Positions 1 to 9,441 of a stretch of DNA of 64,000 nt are shown piece after piece. Made by a program: the position numbers and the translations under genes. Position 1 is the first letter of the stretch. Every line of letters begins with the position of its first letter. The notes under the pieces are model-generated. The model did not search any database. It was not told the DNA's origin and was given only the letters and a program-made list of their open reading frames with translations. This stretch comes from Chelatococcus reniformis (GTDB lineage: Bacteria > Pseudomonadota > Alphaproteobacteria > Rhizobiales > Beijerinckiaceae), in the NCBI RefSeq assembly GCF_014640075.1, contig NZ_BMGG01000001.1:186001-250000 (forward strand), written 5' to 3'.

Positions 1-387
1 TTCGTGCGCGGCTTAATCCAGGCCGGCCGGCTCGCCACCGTGCACGATTGCTCGGACGGGGGCCTCGCCGTGGCGCTGGCCGAGATGGCGCTGGCGGGTG
101 CCGTCGGCGCTACCCTCGATCCGTTGCCGGAAGGTCTCGCCGCCCATGCCTTCCTGTTCGGCGAGGATCAGGCCCGCTACGTCATCGCCGCCGCCCCCGA
201 GACCATGGAGGCGATCATGGCCGAGGCGGCCCATGCCCAGGTGCCCGTGCGGCGGCTAGGCGTGACCGGCGGGGACGTGCTGGCGCTGCCCGGCGAGGCG
301 CCGCTGGCGCTGGCCGAGCTACGCGAGCGGCACGAATCGTGGCTGCCGACCTACATGGCCGGCCAGGGGCATCTGACCGCCGCCTGA
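1..387 (+). CDS. purL: Phosphoribosylformylglycinamidine synthase II, C-terminal part
   Basis: This is the last 128 codons of a gene entering from the left edge. The product is the synthetase subunit of FGAM synthase, which converts FGAR, glutamine and ATP to FGAM in purine synthesis. The visible part is the end of the second AIRS-C domain. The family stretch HDCSDGGLAVALAEMA lies at residues 15-30 of the fragment, and the Gly-Gly there belongs to the conserved AIR-synthase-like fold. The reading frame is open from base 1 with no start codon, so the gene is partial. A BolA-glutaredoxin pair follows on the same strand, an order familiar from rhizobial genomes. Confidence 0.93.
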   Translation, partial: FVRGLIQAGRLATVHDCSDGGLAVALAEMALAGAVGATLDPLPEGLAAHAFLFGEDQARYVIAAAPETMEAIMAEAAHAQVPVRRLGVTGGDVLALPGEAPLALAELRERHESWLPTYMAGQGHLTAA

Positions 388-497
388 CAGGCGAGGCGGC
401 CGCGCCCGTGCGGGCGTGCGAGCGCCATCCTATATAGTCAGTGGGGCGATGGAGCGAAGCACGCGGTGAGCCGCGGCGCAGGAGCGGGGACCGGACG

Positions 498-734
498 ATG
501 GCGATGCAGGCGCGCGAAATCGAGGAGATGATCCGCCAGGCGATCCCGGACGCCACGGTGGAGATCCATGATCTCGCCGGCGACGGGGACCACTACGCCG
601 CGACGGTGGTGTCGCCGTCGTTCAAGGGCAAGACCCGCGTGCAGCAGCACCAGATGGTCTATCAGGCCCTGCGCGGCAATATGGGCGGTGTCCTGCACGC
701 GCTTGCATTGACGACATCCGCTCCCCAAGATTAG
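498..734 (+). CDS. BolA/IbaG-family protein
   Basis: This 78-residue protein is a single BolA domain. The family forms [2Fe-2S]-bridged heterodimers with CGFS monothiol glutaredoxins and takes part in iron-sulfur trafficking and iron sensing. The sequence shows the typical short N-terminal helix, the central [13 protein letters not shown] strand pair with a His that can act as a cluster ligand, and the conserved QHQMVYQAL helix with an invariant His. I chose the ATG at 498 because an upstream in-frame extension to 441 has no family resemblance. A CGFS glutaredoxin starts 43 bp downstream, which supports a shared role. The short length suggests the IbaG/BolA2 type rather than classical BolA. 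Confidence 0.92.
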   Translation: MAMQAREIEEMIRQAIPDATVEIHDLAGDGDHYAATVVSPSFKGKTRVQQHQMVYQALRGNMGGVLHALALTTSAPQD

Positions 735-777
735 CGAAGCCTGCGCGCGCCTTGACCGCGCGATTGGAGAACGTTCA

Positions 778-1113
778 ATGACCGATGCTCACGCCCTGAT
801 CGACAACGAAGTGAAGTCCAACGATGTCGTGCTGTTCATGAAGGGAACGCCGCAGTTCCCGCAGTGCGGCTTCTCGGGCCAGGTGGTGCAGATCCTCGAC
901 TACCTGGGCGTCCCCTATAAGGGCGTGAACGTGCTGGCCGACGATGCGGTGCGCCAGGGCATCAAGACCTACAGCAACTGGCCGACCATTCCCCAGCTCT
1001 ACGTCAAGGGCGAGTTCGTCGGCGGCTGCGACATCATCCGCGAGATGTTCCAGGCCGGCGAGCTGCAGAGCCACTTCACCGAGAACGGCATCACCGTCCG
1101 CCAGGTGGCGTGA
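778..1113 (+). CDS. grxD: Monothiol glutaredoxin, Grx4 family
   Basis: This 111-residue single-domain glutaredoxin carries the CGFS active site (Cys30 to Ser33) that defines the iron-sulfur-carrying monothiol class. Other family marks are the KGTPQFPQ stretch before the active site, NWPTIPQLY with the cis-Pro, and GGCDIIREM for glutathione binding. The cytosolic protein is expected to bind a glutathione-ligated [2Fe-2S] cluster as a homodimer, or with the BolA partner encoded just upstream, and to deliver it to apo-proteins. The two genes are very probably co-transcribed. The length is normal and nothing is unusual. Confidence 0.96.
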   Translation: MTDAHALIDNEVKSNDVVLFMKGTPQFPQCGFSGQVVQILDYLGVPYKGVNVLADDAVRQGIKTYSNWPTIPQLYVKGEFVGGCDIIREMFQAGELQSHFTENGITVRQVA

Positions 1114-1224
1114 CGGGCGATCGCTGCGCTCCGATGGATGGCCGGGGCCGGCCCGGCCACGACGACGCCGGGTTACGTGTGCTTTGAGCGCCGGTTCCAG
1201 GCTTGGTCCCGGTCAGCGGCAGCG

Positions 1225-1860
1225 CTATTTCTGCTGCAGGATGGCGCGCAGCAGCGCCTGCGCGTCCGCCGAAGCCCATTCGGCCGGGCCATCCAGGTTG
1301 GCCACGACGCAGCCCCTGCGGTTGACGACGAGCGTCGTCGGCAGGCCTGAGGCGCGCTCGGCACTGCGCAGCGCCTGAAACACCTTGCCCTGCGGGTCGG
1401 CGTAGTAGACCAGGTTGGAGATGCCGTTGTCGGTCAGCCATCGCCTGGGTTTCGCCGGGTCGCGGCCGTCCATGTTCACGGCCACCACCTCGAAGTCCGG
1501 GCCGCCGAGCGCCGCTTGCAGCGCATCGAGCGCCGGCATCTCCTTGCGGCACGGCACGCACCACGTCGCCCACAGATTGAGCAGGATGACGCGGCCGCTA
1601 AAGTCGGCGGCGGTGCGCGCCGCCCCGTTCGCCGCCTGGAAGGCGATGGGCGGGGCCGGCTCCGGTGTGCGCGCCACACGCACGCCCGCCACTTCGCCCT
1701 TGGCGAGCGCATCGACGGAGGCCGCGTCCCAGCGACCGCACTGCGCCTCGGCTACGTTGCGGGACGACGCGCGCCAATATAGGGCTGCGGCGCCAGCTGC
1801 GGCCACGAGCGCTGCGACAGCGACGAGCCAGGACGCGCGACGGCGGATGGATGGGGTCAT
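1225..1860 (-). CDS. tlpA: TlpA-like membrane-anchored thioredoxin
   Basis: This is a 211-residue thiol-disulfide oxidoreductase. Residues about 10-30 form one hydrophobic anchor, placing the thioredoxin fold (about 60-210) in the periplasm. The redox motif is WCVPC with Cys101 and Cys104, and the cis-Pro is at about 174 in SGLPTTLVV. TlpA of Bradyrhizobium reduces proteins needed for cytochrome oxidase assembly, and a similar role is inferred here. Two further cysteines (about 41 and 183) recall the structural pair seen in some TlpA proteins. The start ATG (complement of 1858-1860) is only 21 bp from the divergent argH start. This divergent pair is a familiar rhizobial arrangement. Confidence 0.88.
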   Translation of the reverse strand: MTPSIRRRASWLVAVAALVAAAGAAALYWRASSRNVAEAQCGRWDAASVDALAKGEVAGVRVARTPEPAPPIAFQAANGAARTAADFSGRVILLNLWATWCVPCRKEMPALDALQAALGGPDFEVVAVNMDGRDPAKPRRWLTDNGISNLVYYADPQGKVFQALRSAERASGLPTTLVVNRRGCVVANLDGPAEWASADAQALLRAILQQK

Positions 1861-1881
1861 GAGACCGGAATCGAGACCAAC

Positions 1882-3303
1882 ATGAGCAACAAGATGTGGG
1901 GCGGGCGGTTCTCGACCGCACCCGCCGCGATCATGGAAGAGATCAACGCCTCGATCGAATTCGACAAGAGGCTTGGCCCGCAAGATGTGCGCGGCTCGTT
2001 GGCGCACGTGGACATGCTGGTGGCCACCGGAATCGTCGCGGACGCCGATGGTGCCGCCATCGCCGACGGCCTGCGGGCCATCGCGGCCGACATCGACGCC
2101 GGGCGCTTCACGGTGTCGCGGGCGTTGGAAGACATCCACATGAACGTGGAAGCCGAGCTCGCGCAGCGGATCGGGCCGGCAGCCGGGCGGCTGCACACGG
2201 CCCGCTCGCGCAACGACCAGGTGGCCACGGACATGCGGCTGTGGGTTCGCGACACCGTCGATGCGCTCGATGCCCAGCTCGCCGCCCTGCAGCGGGCGCT
2301 GGCCGGCCGGGCGCTGGAGTTCGCCGCCGCGGTGATGCCCGGCTTCACTCACCTCCAGTCGGCCCAGCCGGTGACGCTCGGTCATCACCTGCTCGCTTAC
2401 GTCGAGATGTTCGGCCGCGACCGCGGCCGCCTCGCCGATGCGCGGCGCCGCATGAACGAGTGCCCGCTCGGTGCTGCCGCGCTTGCCGGCACCTCTTTCC
2501 CCATCGATCGCGCCCGCACGGCGGCGGCCCTCGGCTTCGACCGGCCGACCGCCAACTCGCTCGATTCGGTGTCCGACCGCGATTTCGCGCTGGAGACGCT
2601 CGCCGCCGCATCGATCTGCGCCGTGCACCTGTCGCGCTTCGCCGAGGAGATCGTGCTGTGGGCGACGCCGCAGTTCGGCTTCGTGCGGCTTTCCGACGCG
2701 TTCTCGACCGGCTCGTCGATCATGCCGCAGAAGCGCAACCCGGACGCGGCAGAGCTCGTGCGCGGCAAGGCCGGCCGCGTCGTCGGCGCGCTCACGGCGC
2801 TGCTGATCGTGATGAAGGGCCTGCCGCTGACCTACTCCAAGGATATGCAGGAGGACAAGGAGGGCACCTTCGATGCCCTGCACACCCTATCGCTCTGCCT
2901 CGCCGCCATGACCGGCATGGTCGACGACCTGACGCCGGACCTGGACGCCATGCGCCGGGCTGCCGGCAGCGGCTACGCCACGGCGACCGACCTGGCGGAC
3001 TGGCTGGTGCGCGCGCTCGGCCTGCCCTTCCGCGAGGCCCATCACGTCACCGGGCGCCTCGTCGGGCTCGCGGCCGAGGCCCGGATCGGGCTGGAGGACC
3101 TGACGCTCGCCCAGATGCAGACCGTGGAACCGCGCATCACCGCCGCCGTGTTCGAGGTGCTTGGCGTCGACCGCTCGGTGGAGAGTCGCACCAGCCACGG
3201 CGGCACGGCGCCGGTCAACGTGACGCGCGAGGCCCGGCGCTGGCTCGCCGCACTCGCCCCGGCGGGCGCAGCCGGGCCGGGCGAGGCGGCCGCCGACGCC
3301 TGA
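1882..3303 (+). CDS. argH: Argininosuccinate lyase
   Basis: This 473-residue cytosolic enzyme performs the last step of arginine synthesis, splitting argininosuccinate into arginine and fumarate. It has the fumarase/aspartase superfamily signature [11 protein letters not shown] at about 277-287, with the mobile catalytic Ser at its start. The region [10 protein letters not shown] carries the catalytic His at about 157. The SRNDQVATD stretch near 110-118 is the usual substrate-binding loop. Length is close to the family norm. The start at 1882 has only a weak ribosome site, and its 5' leader must lie inside or overlap the divergent tlpA gene. The small lipoprotein gene lptM follows, then lysA. 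Confidence 0.97.
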   Translation: MSNKMWGGRFSTAPAAIMEEINASIEFDKRLGPQDVRGSLAHVDMLVATGIVADADGAAIADGLRAIAADIDAGRFTVSRALEDIHMNVEAELAQRIGPAAGRLHTARSRNDQVATDMRLWVRDTVDALDAQLAALQRALAGRALEFAAAVMPGFTHLQSAQPVTLGHHLLAYVEMFGRDRGRLADARRRMNECPLGAAALAGTSFPIDRARTAAALGFDRPTANSLDSVSDRDFALETLAAASICAVHLSRFAEEIVLWATPQFGFVRLSDAFSTGSSIMPQKRNPDAAELVRGKAGRVVGALTALLIVMKGLPLTYSKDMQEDKEGTFDALHTLSLCLAAMTGMVDDLTPDLDAMRRAAGSGYATATDLADWLVRALGLPFREAHHVTGRLVGLAAEARIGLEDLTLAQMQTVEPRITAAVFEVLGVDRSVESRTSHGGTAPVNVTREARRWLAALAPAGAAGPGEAAADA

Positions 3304-3368
3304 GCTTTGCGATTCCGTCCCCGGATCTTTCGGTTATAGTGCCGCCCGCTTCGTGAGGATCGCCCCCC

Positions 3369-3638
3369 TTGTCCGCTCCCCTCCCCGCGCTGTTGCGCGT
3401 TGTCGTCGTCACCGCAGTGATGGCTTTGGCCTTGGCCGCCTGCGGCCGGCGCGGCGCGCTGCAGCCGCCACCGGACCCCGGTGCCCCCAAGCAGACCGAG
3501 GCGCAGAAGGCCGACGCGCAGTCCGACGACGACGAACCCGATACGATCGTGCCCACGCCCGCGATCACCGGAGCGAAGAAGAAGCCCAAGGGCTACACCA
3601 TCCCGAAAGATCGCTTCATCCTCGACTCGCTGCTCTAA
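3369..3638 (+). CDS. lptM: Small lipoprotein, LptM-like
   Basis: This 89-residue protein has a lipoprotein signal: a hydrophobic run ends in the lipobox LAAC with the lipidated Cys at residue 25. The conserved CGRRGALQPP just after the Cys is the mark of the LptM (YifL) family, which in enterobacteria helps mature the LptDE outer-membrane LPS translocon. The rest is a Pro/Asp-rich tether ending in YTIPKDRFILDSLL, which is common in alphaproteobacterial members. The start codon is TTG at 3369; no better start is present. The position between argH and lysA matches the usual order in this bacterial group. Confidence 0.82.
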   Translation: MSAPLPALLRVVVVTAVMALALAACGRRGALQPPPDPGAPKQTEAQKADAQSDDDEPDTIVPTPAITGAKKKPKGYTIPKDRFILDSLL

Positions 3639-3837
3639 GCCCTTCGCGGCAGGGCGGGGAGCACCCGTCGCCGGCGAGGCGCCCCCGATCGGAAAGAAGC
3701 ACCCCGGATTCAAATAACGAGGGGCACGCCCGGATCGGGAAAAGCGCATAGGGCTCGGTCCTGATAAACTGCCCCCGAACGGGTGGGTGGGCCGGGCTCG
3801 GCCTCCCATCCCCACGACATCAGCCACCCACCAGGAG

Positions 3838-5142
3838 ATGGAGCGGAACGGAGGCGTCCCGCTCCTGCACCGCATGCGCCATTTCGAATATCGCGGCGGC
3901 GTCCTGCACGCCGAGGACGTCGACCTTCGCCGCCTGGCCGACGAGGTCGGCACGCCGTTCTACTGCTACGCCACCGCGACGCTGGAACGCCACTACCGGG
4001 TGTTCGCCGAGGCCTTCGCCGACGTTCCTTCGCTCGTCTGCTATGCGGTGAAGGCCAACTCCAACCAGGCCGTGCTCGCCACCCTGGCCAGGCTCGGGGC
4101 CGGCATGGACATCGTCTCGGGCGGCGAGCTCTCGCGCGCGCTGGCAGCCGGCGTGCCCGGCGAGCGCATCGTCTTCTCCGGCGTCGGCAAGACGCGCGAG
4201 GAAATGGCCGATGCACTCCAGGCCGGCATCCTCTGCTTCAACGTGGAGTCCGAACCGGAGCTGGAGGCGCTGTCGGAGGTGGCGGCGGGGCTGGGCCGCC
4301 GCGCACCGGTCTCGATCCGCGTCAACCCGGACGTCGACGCCGGTACCCACGCCAAGATCTCGACCGGGCGCTTCGACAACAAGTTCGGCATTCCGATCTC
4401 GCAGGCCGCAGCGGTTTACGCCCGCGCCGCCGCCCTGCCTGGCATCGAGCCGATCGGCGTCGACATGCACATCGGCAGTCAGATCATCGACCTCAAGCCG
4501 TTCGAGGACTCCGCCCGCCGGCTGACGGAGCTGGCGCGCGAATTGATGGCAGCGGGGCACCGGCTACGCCATATCGACTTCGGCGGCGGCCTGGGCGTGC
4601 CCTACAAGCTCGACAACGAGCCGCCGCCGTTGCCGGCCGAATACGCCGCCATCATCAAGCGCGCGACGCACGATCTCGGCCTCGAACTGGTGTTCGAGCC
4701 GGGCCGGCTGATTGTCGGCAACGCGGGCATCCTGGTCTCGCGCGTGCTCTACGTGAAGCACGGCGAGGGCAAGACCTTTCTCATCGTGGACGCAGCGATG
4801 AACGATCTGATCCGACCGACGCTCTACGAGGCCCACCACGACATCCTGCCGGTGGTCGCCCATGCGACCGACGCGCCGGAGATGGTGGCCGACGTCGTCG
4901 GCCCGGTCTGCGAGACCGGCGACTATCTGGCGCTGGGCCGACATCTGCCGCAGCTCACCGCCGGTGACCTGATCGCGGTGATGACGGCCGGCGCCTACGG
5001 CGCAGTCCAATCCAACACCTACAACTCGCGCCCGCTCGTGCCAGAGGTGCTGGTGAAGGGGGCGGACCATGCGGTGGTGCGACCGCGCATCACGGTCGAG
5101 ACATTGATCGGCCTTGATCGCCTGCCATCGTGGCTGGCGTAA
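3838..5142 (+). CDS. lysA: Diaminopimelate decarboxylase
   Basis: This PLP enzyme of fold type III converts meso-diaminopimelate to lysine. The PLP lysine is in YAVKANSNQ (about Lys72 from this start). The family's HIGSQI, GGGLGVPY, EPGRLIVGNAG and CETGDYL motifs follow in order, the last with the active-site Cys from the partner subunit. The start is uncertain. The ATG at 3838 has AGGAG directly against it. The ATG at 3874 would give an N-terminus (MRHFEYRGG) that looks most like relatives. A GTG at 3787 is also open. Function is not in doubt. Confidence 0.95.
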   Translation: MERNGGVPLLHRMRHFEYRGGVLHAEDVDLRRLADEVGTPFYCYATATLERHYRVFAEAFADVPSLVCYAVKANSNQAVLATLARLGAGMDIVSGGELSRALAAGVPGERIVFSGVGKTREEMADALQAGILCFNVESEPELEALSEVAAGLGRRAPVSIRVNPDVDAGTHAKISTGRFDNKFGIPISQAAAVYARAAALPGIEPIGVDMHIGSQIIDLKPFEDSARRLTELARELMAAGHRLRHIDFGGGLGVPYKLDNEPPPLPAEYAAIIKRATHDLGLELVFEPGRLIVGNAGILVSRVLYVKHGEGKTFLIVDAAMNDLIRPTLYEAHHDILPVVAHATDAPEMVADVVGPVCETGDYLALGRHLPQLTAGDLIAVMTAGAYGAVQSNTYNSRPLVPEVLVKGADHAVVRPRITVETLIGLDRLPSWLA

Positions 5143-5337
5143 CGCTGCTCCTTGGCGCCGGGTCCGCGCTTGCGCGGTCCTGGCCGTAGATGAGGTGCCG
5201 ACCCCGGGGGCGCTCTGGAAAGTTCGGTTGCGCATGCTAGCTTCAGGTGCGGGGGCGGACGAAGCGTCGGCAGGTTTCTTGCTGGGACCGGACGATCGGA
5301 CTGACGCGCGCCGGAGCGGCGCGGCCAGGAGAACTGG

Positions 5338-7932
5338 ATGAGCAACGTGCCGCAGCGGGCGGCCCTGCGCCCGCCGTCGGAACCGCGACGCGAGCAATCG
5401 AGGTTGGACCGTCTGGTTGAACGTTCCCGCCGCGCGCTGCTGTGGGAGCGGGCTTGGCCCGCCATCTGGCTGCCGCTCGGCGTGCTCTGCATATTCGTGA
5501 CGCTCGCCTGGCTCGGCGTCTGGATCGATCTGCCGCCCCTGGCCCGTGCCGTCGGCTGCGGCTTGTTCGGCCTGGCATTTCTGGCCTCGCTGGTCCCGCT
5601 GCTCCGCCTGCGTCTGCCGTCGCGCCGCGACGCACTGTCGCGGCTCGACCGGTCGGCTGCCTCGCCCCATCGCCCGGCGATGGCGCTGGAGGACACGCTC
5701 GCGCTCGGCAGCGGCGATGCCGCCGCCAAGGCGCTATGGGCGCTGCACCAGCGTCGGGCCGCCGACAGCCTGGCGGGCCTCACCGTGGCGCCGCCCGCCC
5801 CGCAGATGACGCGGCGAGACCCCTATGCCCTCCGCGGCCTCGCCATCGTCGCCTTGGCCGCCAGCGCCTTCGTCGCCGGGCCCGAGTTGGCGAGCCGTCT
5901 CACCTCGGCCTTCGACTGGCGCGGCCTGCCGAGCGCCGGCGCGGACGTGCGCATCGACGGCTGGATCGATCCCCCGCTCTACACGCGCCTTCCGCCCCTC
6001 ATTCTCGACTTCAAGAGCGGCCAGCCGGCGCACGTGCGGGTGCCGGTGAACAGTACCCTGGTGCTGCGCGCAGCCGGCCGCAGCCCGCTTGCGGTCGACA
6101 CCGACGCCGGCCTCAAGGAACTCCCGCCGGCGCAGGCGGGCAACAGGCCGACGAGCCCGCAGTTGAGCGAGCACCGCTTCACGATCGCGGCCAATGCCGA
6201 CGTCTCCGTGCGCGCCGGCCCGTCCAGCGGCCGCCTGACGGTGGAAGCGATCCCCGACAAACCACCTCAGATCGCGCTGGTCGGCCAGCCCCAGGCCAAC
6301 GCACGCGGCTCGCTGACGGTCACCTACACCGCCAAGGACGACTACGGCCTCGCCTCGGCCGAAGGCATGGTGGAGCGCGCAGACGGCCGCAGCGGCCGCA
6401 CGCTGGTCGAGCCCCCCAAGCTGGCGCTCGCTCTGCCGAGCGAGGCGGCCGGCGACGGCGAGACCAAGACGACGGTCGATTTGTCGGACAGCCCTTGGGC
6501 CGGCGCCCGGGTCAAGCTCACCCTGGTGGCGCGCGACGAGGCGGGCCAGACGGGAACGAGCGCGACGGCGATCGTCACCCTGCCGCAGCGGCCCTTCTCC
6601 AAGCCCCTCGCCCGCGCCCTGGTGGAGCAGCGCCGCGATCTGATCATCGAGCCCGAACAGCGCCGGCGGGTCCAGACGGCCCTCGACGCGCTGCTCATCG
6701 CGCCGGAGCTGTTCATGCCTGAGCCGGGCGTCTACCTCGGCCTCAACTTCGCGGCTGACCAGTTGCGCCAGGCCAAGACGGATCCGGACCTGCTGGAGGT
6801 CGCCAACTACCTGTGGGAGATGGCGCTGCAGATAGAGGACGGCGACCTGTCCGATGCCGAGAAGGCCCTGCGGGCCGCTCAGGAGGCTGTGCGCCAGGGG
6901 CTGGAGCGCGGCGCGCCCGAGGACGAGATGCGACGGCTCACCGACGAGTTGCGCCGCGCGCTCGATCGCTTCGTCAGCGAGTTCGCCCAGCGTCAGCAGC
7001 AGAACCGCGATCAGGCTCAGGACCAACGCAGCGACCCCAACGGCCGCACGGTGACGCCGGACGATCTCAAGAACATGCTGAACCGCATCGAGGAGTTGTC
7101 GCGCCAGGGCGCGACCGCGGAGGCCCAACGGCTGCTTGAGGAGTTGCGCAACATCCTGGAGAACCTGCGCACGGCCCGGCCGGGCCGGCAGCCGAACCCG
7201 ATGGCGCGCGAGCTCAACCGCTCGCTCGACGAGTTGGACAACCTGATGCGCGACCAGCAGGGCCTGCGCGACGAGACCTATCGCAACGGCCAGCAGCGCA
7301 TGCCGAACAGCCGCAGCCAGCAACAGCAGCGCCGCGGCGAAGACGGCCAGCGCGGCGGCCAGCGCCGTGCACCGGGTGAGCGCGGCGGCCAGCAGCAGAT
7401 GGGCGAGGGTGAACAGGGGCCCTCGCCGGAGGAGCTCGAGCGCCGCCAGCAGGCCCTGCGCCAGCGCCTCGAGAACCTGCAGAACCGACTCAAGGGCCTC
7501 GGCATGGAGGGCGAGCAGGGGCTCGACGACGCCGGGCGCGAGATGGGCGACGCCCAAGGTTCGCTCGGCCGCGGCGAAGCGGGCGATGCGGTCGACTCGC
7601 AAGGCCGGGCCCTGGAGGCCATGCGCCGCGGCGCCCAGGGATTGGCCGACCAGATGCAGCAGCAGGGCAACGGCAACGAGCAGGCCGACGGCCAGGACGG
7701 TGAACCGGGCCGCCCCGAAGGTCGCGCCCAAGGGGCGGAGGACACCGATCCCCTCGGCCGGCCGACGCGGGGCCGCGACTGGGTGGACGGCCGGGTCAAG
7801 ATCCCGAGCGGCGCCGACGCAACCGTGGCCCGCGCGCGGCGCATCCTGGAAGAATTGCGCCGCCGCCTCGGCGAGCCGGAGCGGCCGCGAGAGGAACTCG
7901 ACTATCTCGAGCGCCTGCTCAGGCCGCGCTGA
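5338..7932 (+). CDS. DUF4175 (TIGR02302-type) large membrane protein
   Basis: This 864-residue protein belongs to a family known mainly from alphaproteobacteria and without a firm function. Two hydrophobic segments lie near residues 38-60 and 65-85 and a third near 160-180. A long soluble part follows, with a beta-rich section at about 200-420. The second half (about 480-800) is strongly charged, rich in Arg, Glu and Gln, and predicted helical with coiled-coil character, including a Gln/Arg/Gly low-complexity stretch near 650-700. The ATG at 5338 is preceded by AGGAG at good spacing. It follows lysA by about 195 bp, as in other rhizobia. A cell-envelope role is inferred only from membrane anchoring. 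Confidence 0.85.
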   Translation: MSNVPQRAALRPPSEPRREQSRLDRLVERSRRALLWERAWPAIWLPLGVLCIFVTLAWLGVWIDLPPLARAVGCGLFGLAFLASLVPLLRLRLPSRRDALSRLDRSAASPHRPAMALEDTLALGSGDAAAKALWALHQRRAADSLAGLTVAPPAPQMTRRDPYALRGLAIVALAASAFVAGPELASRLTSAFDWRGLPSAGADVRIDGWIDPPLYTRLPPLILDFKSGQPAHVRVPVNSTLVLRAAGRSPLAVDTDAGLKELPPAQAGNRPTSPQLSEHRFTIAANADVSVRAGPSSGRLTVEAIPDKPPQIALVGQPQANARGSLTVTYTAKDDYGLASAEGMVERADGRSGRTLVEPPKLALALPSEAAGDGETKTTVDLSDSPWAGARVKLTLVARDEAGQTGTSATAIVTLPQRPFSKPLARALVEQRRDLIIEPEQRRRVQTALDALLIAPELFMPEPGVYLGLNFAADQLRQAKTDPDLLEVANYLWEMALQIEDGDLSDAEKALRAAQEAVRQGLERGAPEDEMRRLTDELRRALDRFVSEFAQRQQQNRDQAQDQRSDPNGRTVTPDDLKNMLNRIEELSRQGATAEAQRLLEELRNILENLRTARPGRQPNPMARELNRSLDELDNLMRDQQGLRDETYRNGQQRMPNSRSQQQQRRGEDGQRGGQRRAPGERGGQQQMGEGEQGPSPEELERRQQALRQRLENLQNRLKGLGMEGEQGLDDAGREMGDAQGSLGRGEAGDAVDSQGRALEAMRRGAQGLADQMQQQGNGNEQADGQDGEPGRPEGRAQGAEDTDPLGRPTRGRDWVDGRVKIPSGADATVARARRILEELRRRLGEPERPREELDYLERLLRPR

Positions 7933-8073
7933 GGTCTTCCGCCGCGACCCGGCACGTCCTGCGGCTCGGCCCGCAGGCCCCTCGCGCTCGGCTGCCCCGC
8001 GCCGACCGCGAGATCGACCCAGGGGGGACCGCGGCTTCCTATCGCATCGCCCGGCCGTCAGATCAGGCTCTAT

Positions 8074-8092
8074 ATCCGGCAATAGGCCGGAT
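8074..8092. other. Small hairpin in the DUF4175-HIG1 spacer
   Basis: ATCCGGC (8074-8080) and GCCGGAT (8086-8092) are perfect complements around a 5-nt loop. There is no run of T after either arm, so it is not a standard terminator. It sits about 140 bp after the DUF4175 gene and about 140 bp before the HIG1 gene. The rest of 7933-8230 shows nothing I recognise. Confidence 0.35.
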
Positions 8093-8230
8093 GAGCGGAT
8101 CCTCTTGCGGCGCCTCGGCTCCGCGGCTCTTCGTGCACCGGGCCCCTCCGTCGCCGATCGAATGCAGTCGGCGGACGGTCCACGGAGGACGCGGCCCGAC
8201 GCAGCCCGCGATCAACCGCAGGAGTGAACC

Positions 8231-8419
8231 ATGAGCGGATCGAACTGGATCGTCGGCATTGCCGTCGCCGCCGTCGCCGTGGTGCTCATCATGGGCCTCG
8301 TCAACATGATGCAGGGCGGCAGCGCCGAGCGCTCGCAGAAGCTGATGCGCATGCGCGTCCAATTGCAGTTCCTCGCGGTCATCATCATCATGGCCGTGCT
8401 GTGGTGGCGGGGCACGTAG
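8231..8419 (+). CDS. HIG1-domain twin-transmembrane small protein
   Basis: This 62-residue protein consists of two transmembrane helices (about 7-28 and 44-59) joined by a basic loop containing QKLMRMRVQLQ. That pattern is the HIG1 (hypoxia induced gene 1) domain. Bacterial and mitochondrial members associate with respiratory chain complexes, so an inner-membrane respiratory accessory role is likely but not shown by the sequence. The start ATG has AGGAG upstream (8219-8223). In this bacterial group the gene typically precedes the adenosyltransferase and ETF genes, as it does here. Confidence 0.88.
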   Translation: MSGSNWIVGIAVAAVAVVLIMGLVNMMQGGSAERSQKLMRMRVQLQFLAVIIIMAVLWWRGT

Positions 8420-8576
8420 GCCGCTCGTCCACCACCGATCGCGGAAGCCTCGATCCGCCTCGGTGCCGGCGCGTGCAACAGCTTGCGCACCGGCCGCGAT
8501 CCGGCTTTATCTCGACATGGAGGCCATGGCGGAAGCCGTCGCCGCTGGATCGAGAATCCGCCGCCAGGAGGCTGCC

Positions 8577-9149
8577 ATGGTCGCGTTGAACCGCATCTAC
8601 ACCCGGACCGGCGACGCGGGCACGACCGGCCTCGCCAACGGTGAGCGACGCAAGAAGCACGATCTGCGCGTCGAGGCCTACGGCACCGTCGACGAGGCCA
8701 ATGCGGCCGTCGGCATGGCACGGCTCCATACCAGCGGCGATCTCGACGCCATGCTCGCTCGCATCCAGAACGACCTGTTCGATCTGGGCGCCGATCTCGC
8801 CACTCCGGAAACCGGCAAGCCGACCAAGCACGAGCCACTGCGTGTGCGCGAGAGCCAGGTGCTGCGGCTCGAAGCCGAGATCGACGCGCTCAATGCGCCG
8901 ATCGAGCCGCTTCGGTCGTTCGTGCTGCCGGGCGGCTCGCCGGCCGCCGCGGCGCTGCACGTCGCCCGCACGGTCTGCCGCCGCGCCGAGCGGCTGGTCG
9001 TCGCACTGGCCGATCAACCCGACGAGGCGGTATCGCCCACGGCTGTCAAATACCTCAATCGCCTGTCGGACTTCCTGTTCGTCGCGGCCCGCGCGGCGAA
9101 CGGCAACGGCCGCTCCGACGTGCTGTGGGTGCCGGGCCAAAACCGCTGA
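8577..9149 (+). CDS. Cob(I)alamin adenosyltransferase, PduO type
   Basis: This 190-residue protein is a PduO-family ATP:corrinoid adenosyltransferase, which transfers the 5'-deoxyadenosyl group of ATP to reduced cobalamin to form coenzyme B12. The ATP-binding N-terminal motif TRTGDAGTTGLANG is at residues 9-22. The later family marks are RSFVLPGG, ARTVCRRAERLV and YLNRLSDFLFVAAR. I chose the ATG at 8577 because the N-terminus then begins with the normal MVALNRIYTRTGD. The frame is open further upstream but without family similarity. B12 enzymes such as methylmalonyl-CoA mutase would be the users, though none is in this window. Confidence 0.93.
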   Translation: MVALNRIYTRTGDAGTTGLANGERRKKHDLRVEAYGTVDEANAAVGMARLHTSGDLDAMLARIQNDLFDLGADLATPETGKPTKHEPLRVRESQVLRLEAEIDALNAPIEPLRSFVLPGGSPAAAALHVARTVCRRAERLVVALADQPDEAVSPTAVKYLNRLSDFLFVAARAANGNGRSDVLWVPGQNR

Positions 9150-9216
9150 TGGCGCCCGCCTCGGGGCTTCGCGGCGACAAATCCCTGGTGCAGCCTTGCC
9201 GCAGCGGCACACGCCG

Positions 9217-9244
9217 TTGACATGGCGCGTCGGCGCGCTAGGTT
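9217..9244 (+). promoter_or_regulatory. Candidate sigma-70-type promoter for etfBA
   Basis: TTGACA (9217-9222), a 16-bp spacer and TAGGTT (9239-9244) lie about 200 bp before the etfB start, after the adenosyltransferase gene. The -35 is perfect and the -10 weak, as is common in alphaproteobacteria. If used, it gives etfBA their own transcript with a long leader. Confidence 0.4.
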
Positions 9245-9441
9245 CCGGCCCTTCAAGAGACGGGCTCTCATCATCCTTTCGATGTGACGGAGCGTGATCC
9301 AGGCGAGGGGCGCCTGAACGGGCGCGGCGTCGCGGGAGACGAGCGAACGTACAGCCGACCTCTCGGCTGCACGGCTCTCGGGCGACATGCGGCGGATGAG
9401 CGGCCGGCTCTTGCACTGTCTATGCGCGAAGGGATGCCCGT

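Noticed and set aside
5734-8082. 782-codon minus-strand frame opposite the DUF4175 gene
   Set aside because: It is a shadow frame of a GC-rich gene. The plus-strand protein has membrane segments and family features, and the antisense product is Leu/Ala/Arg-rich with none.
8420-8576. Cobalamin riboswitch before the adenosyltransferase gene
   Set aside because: I looked for the conserved B12-box-like core in this short spacer and saw none.
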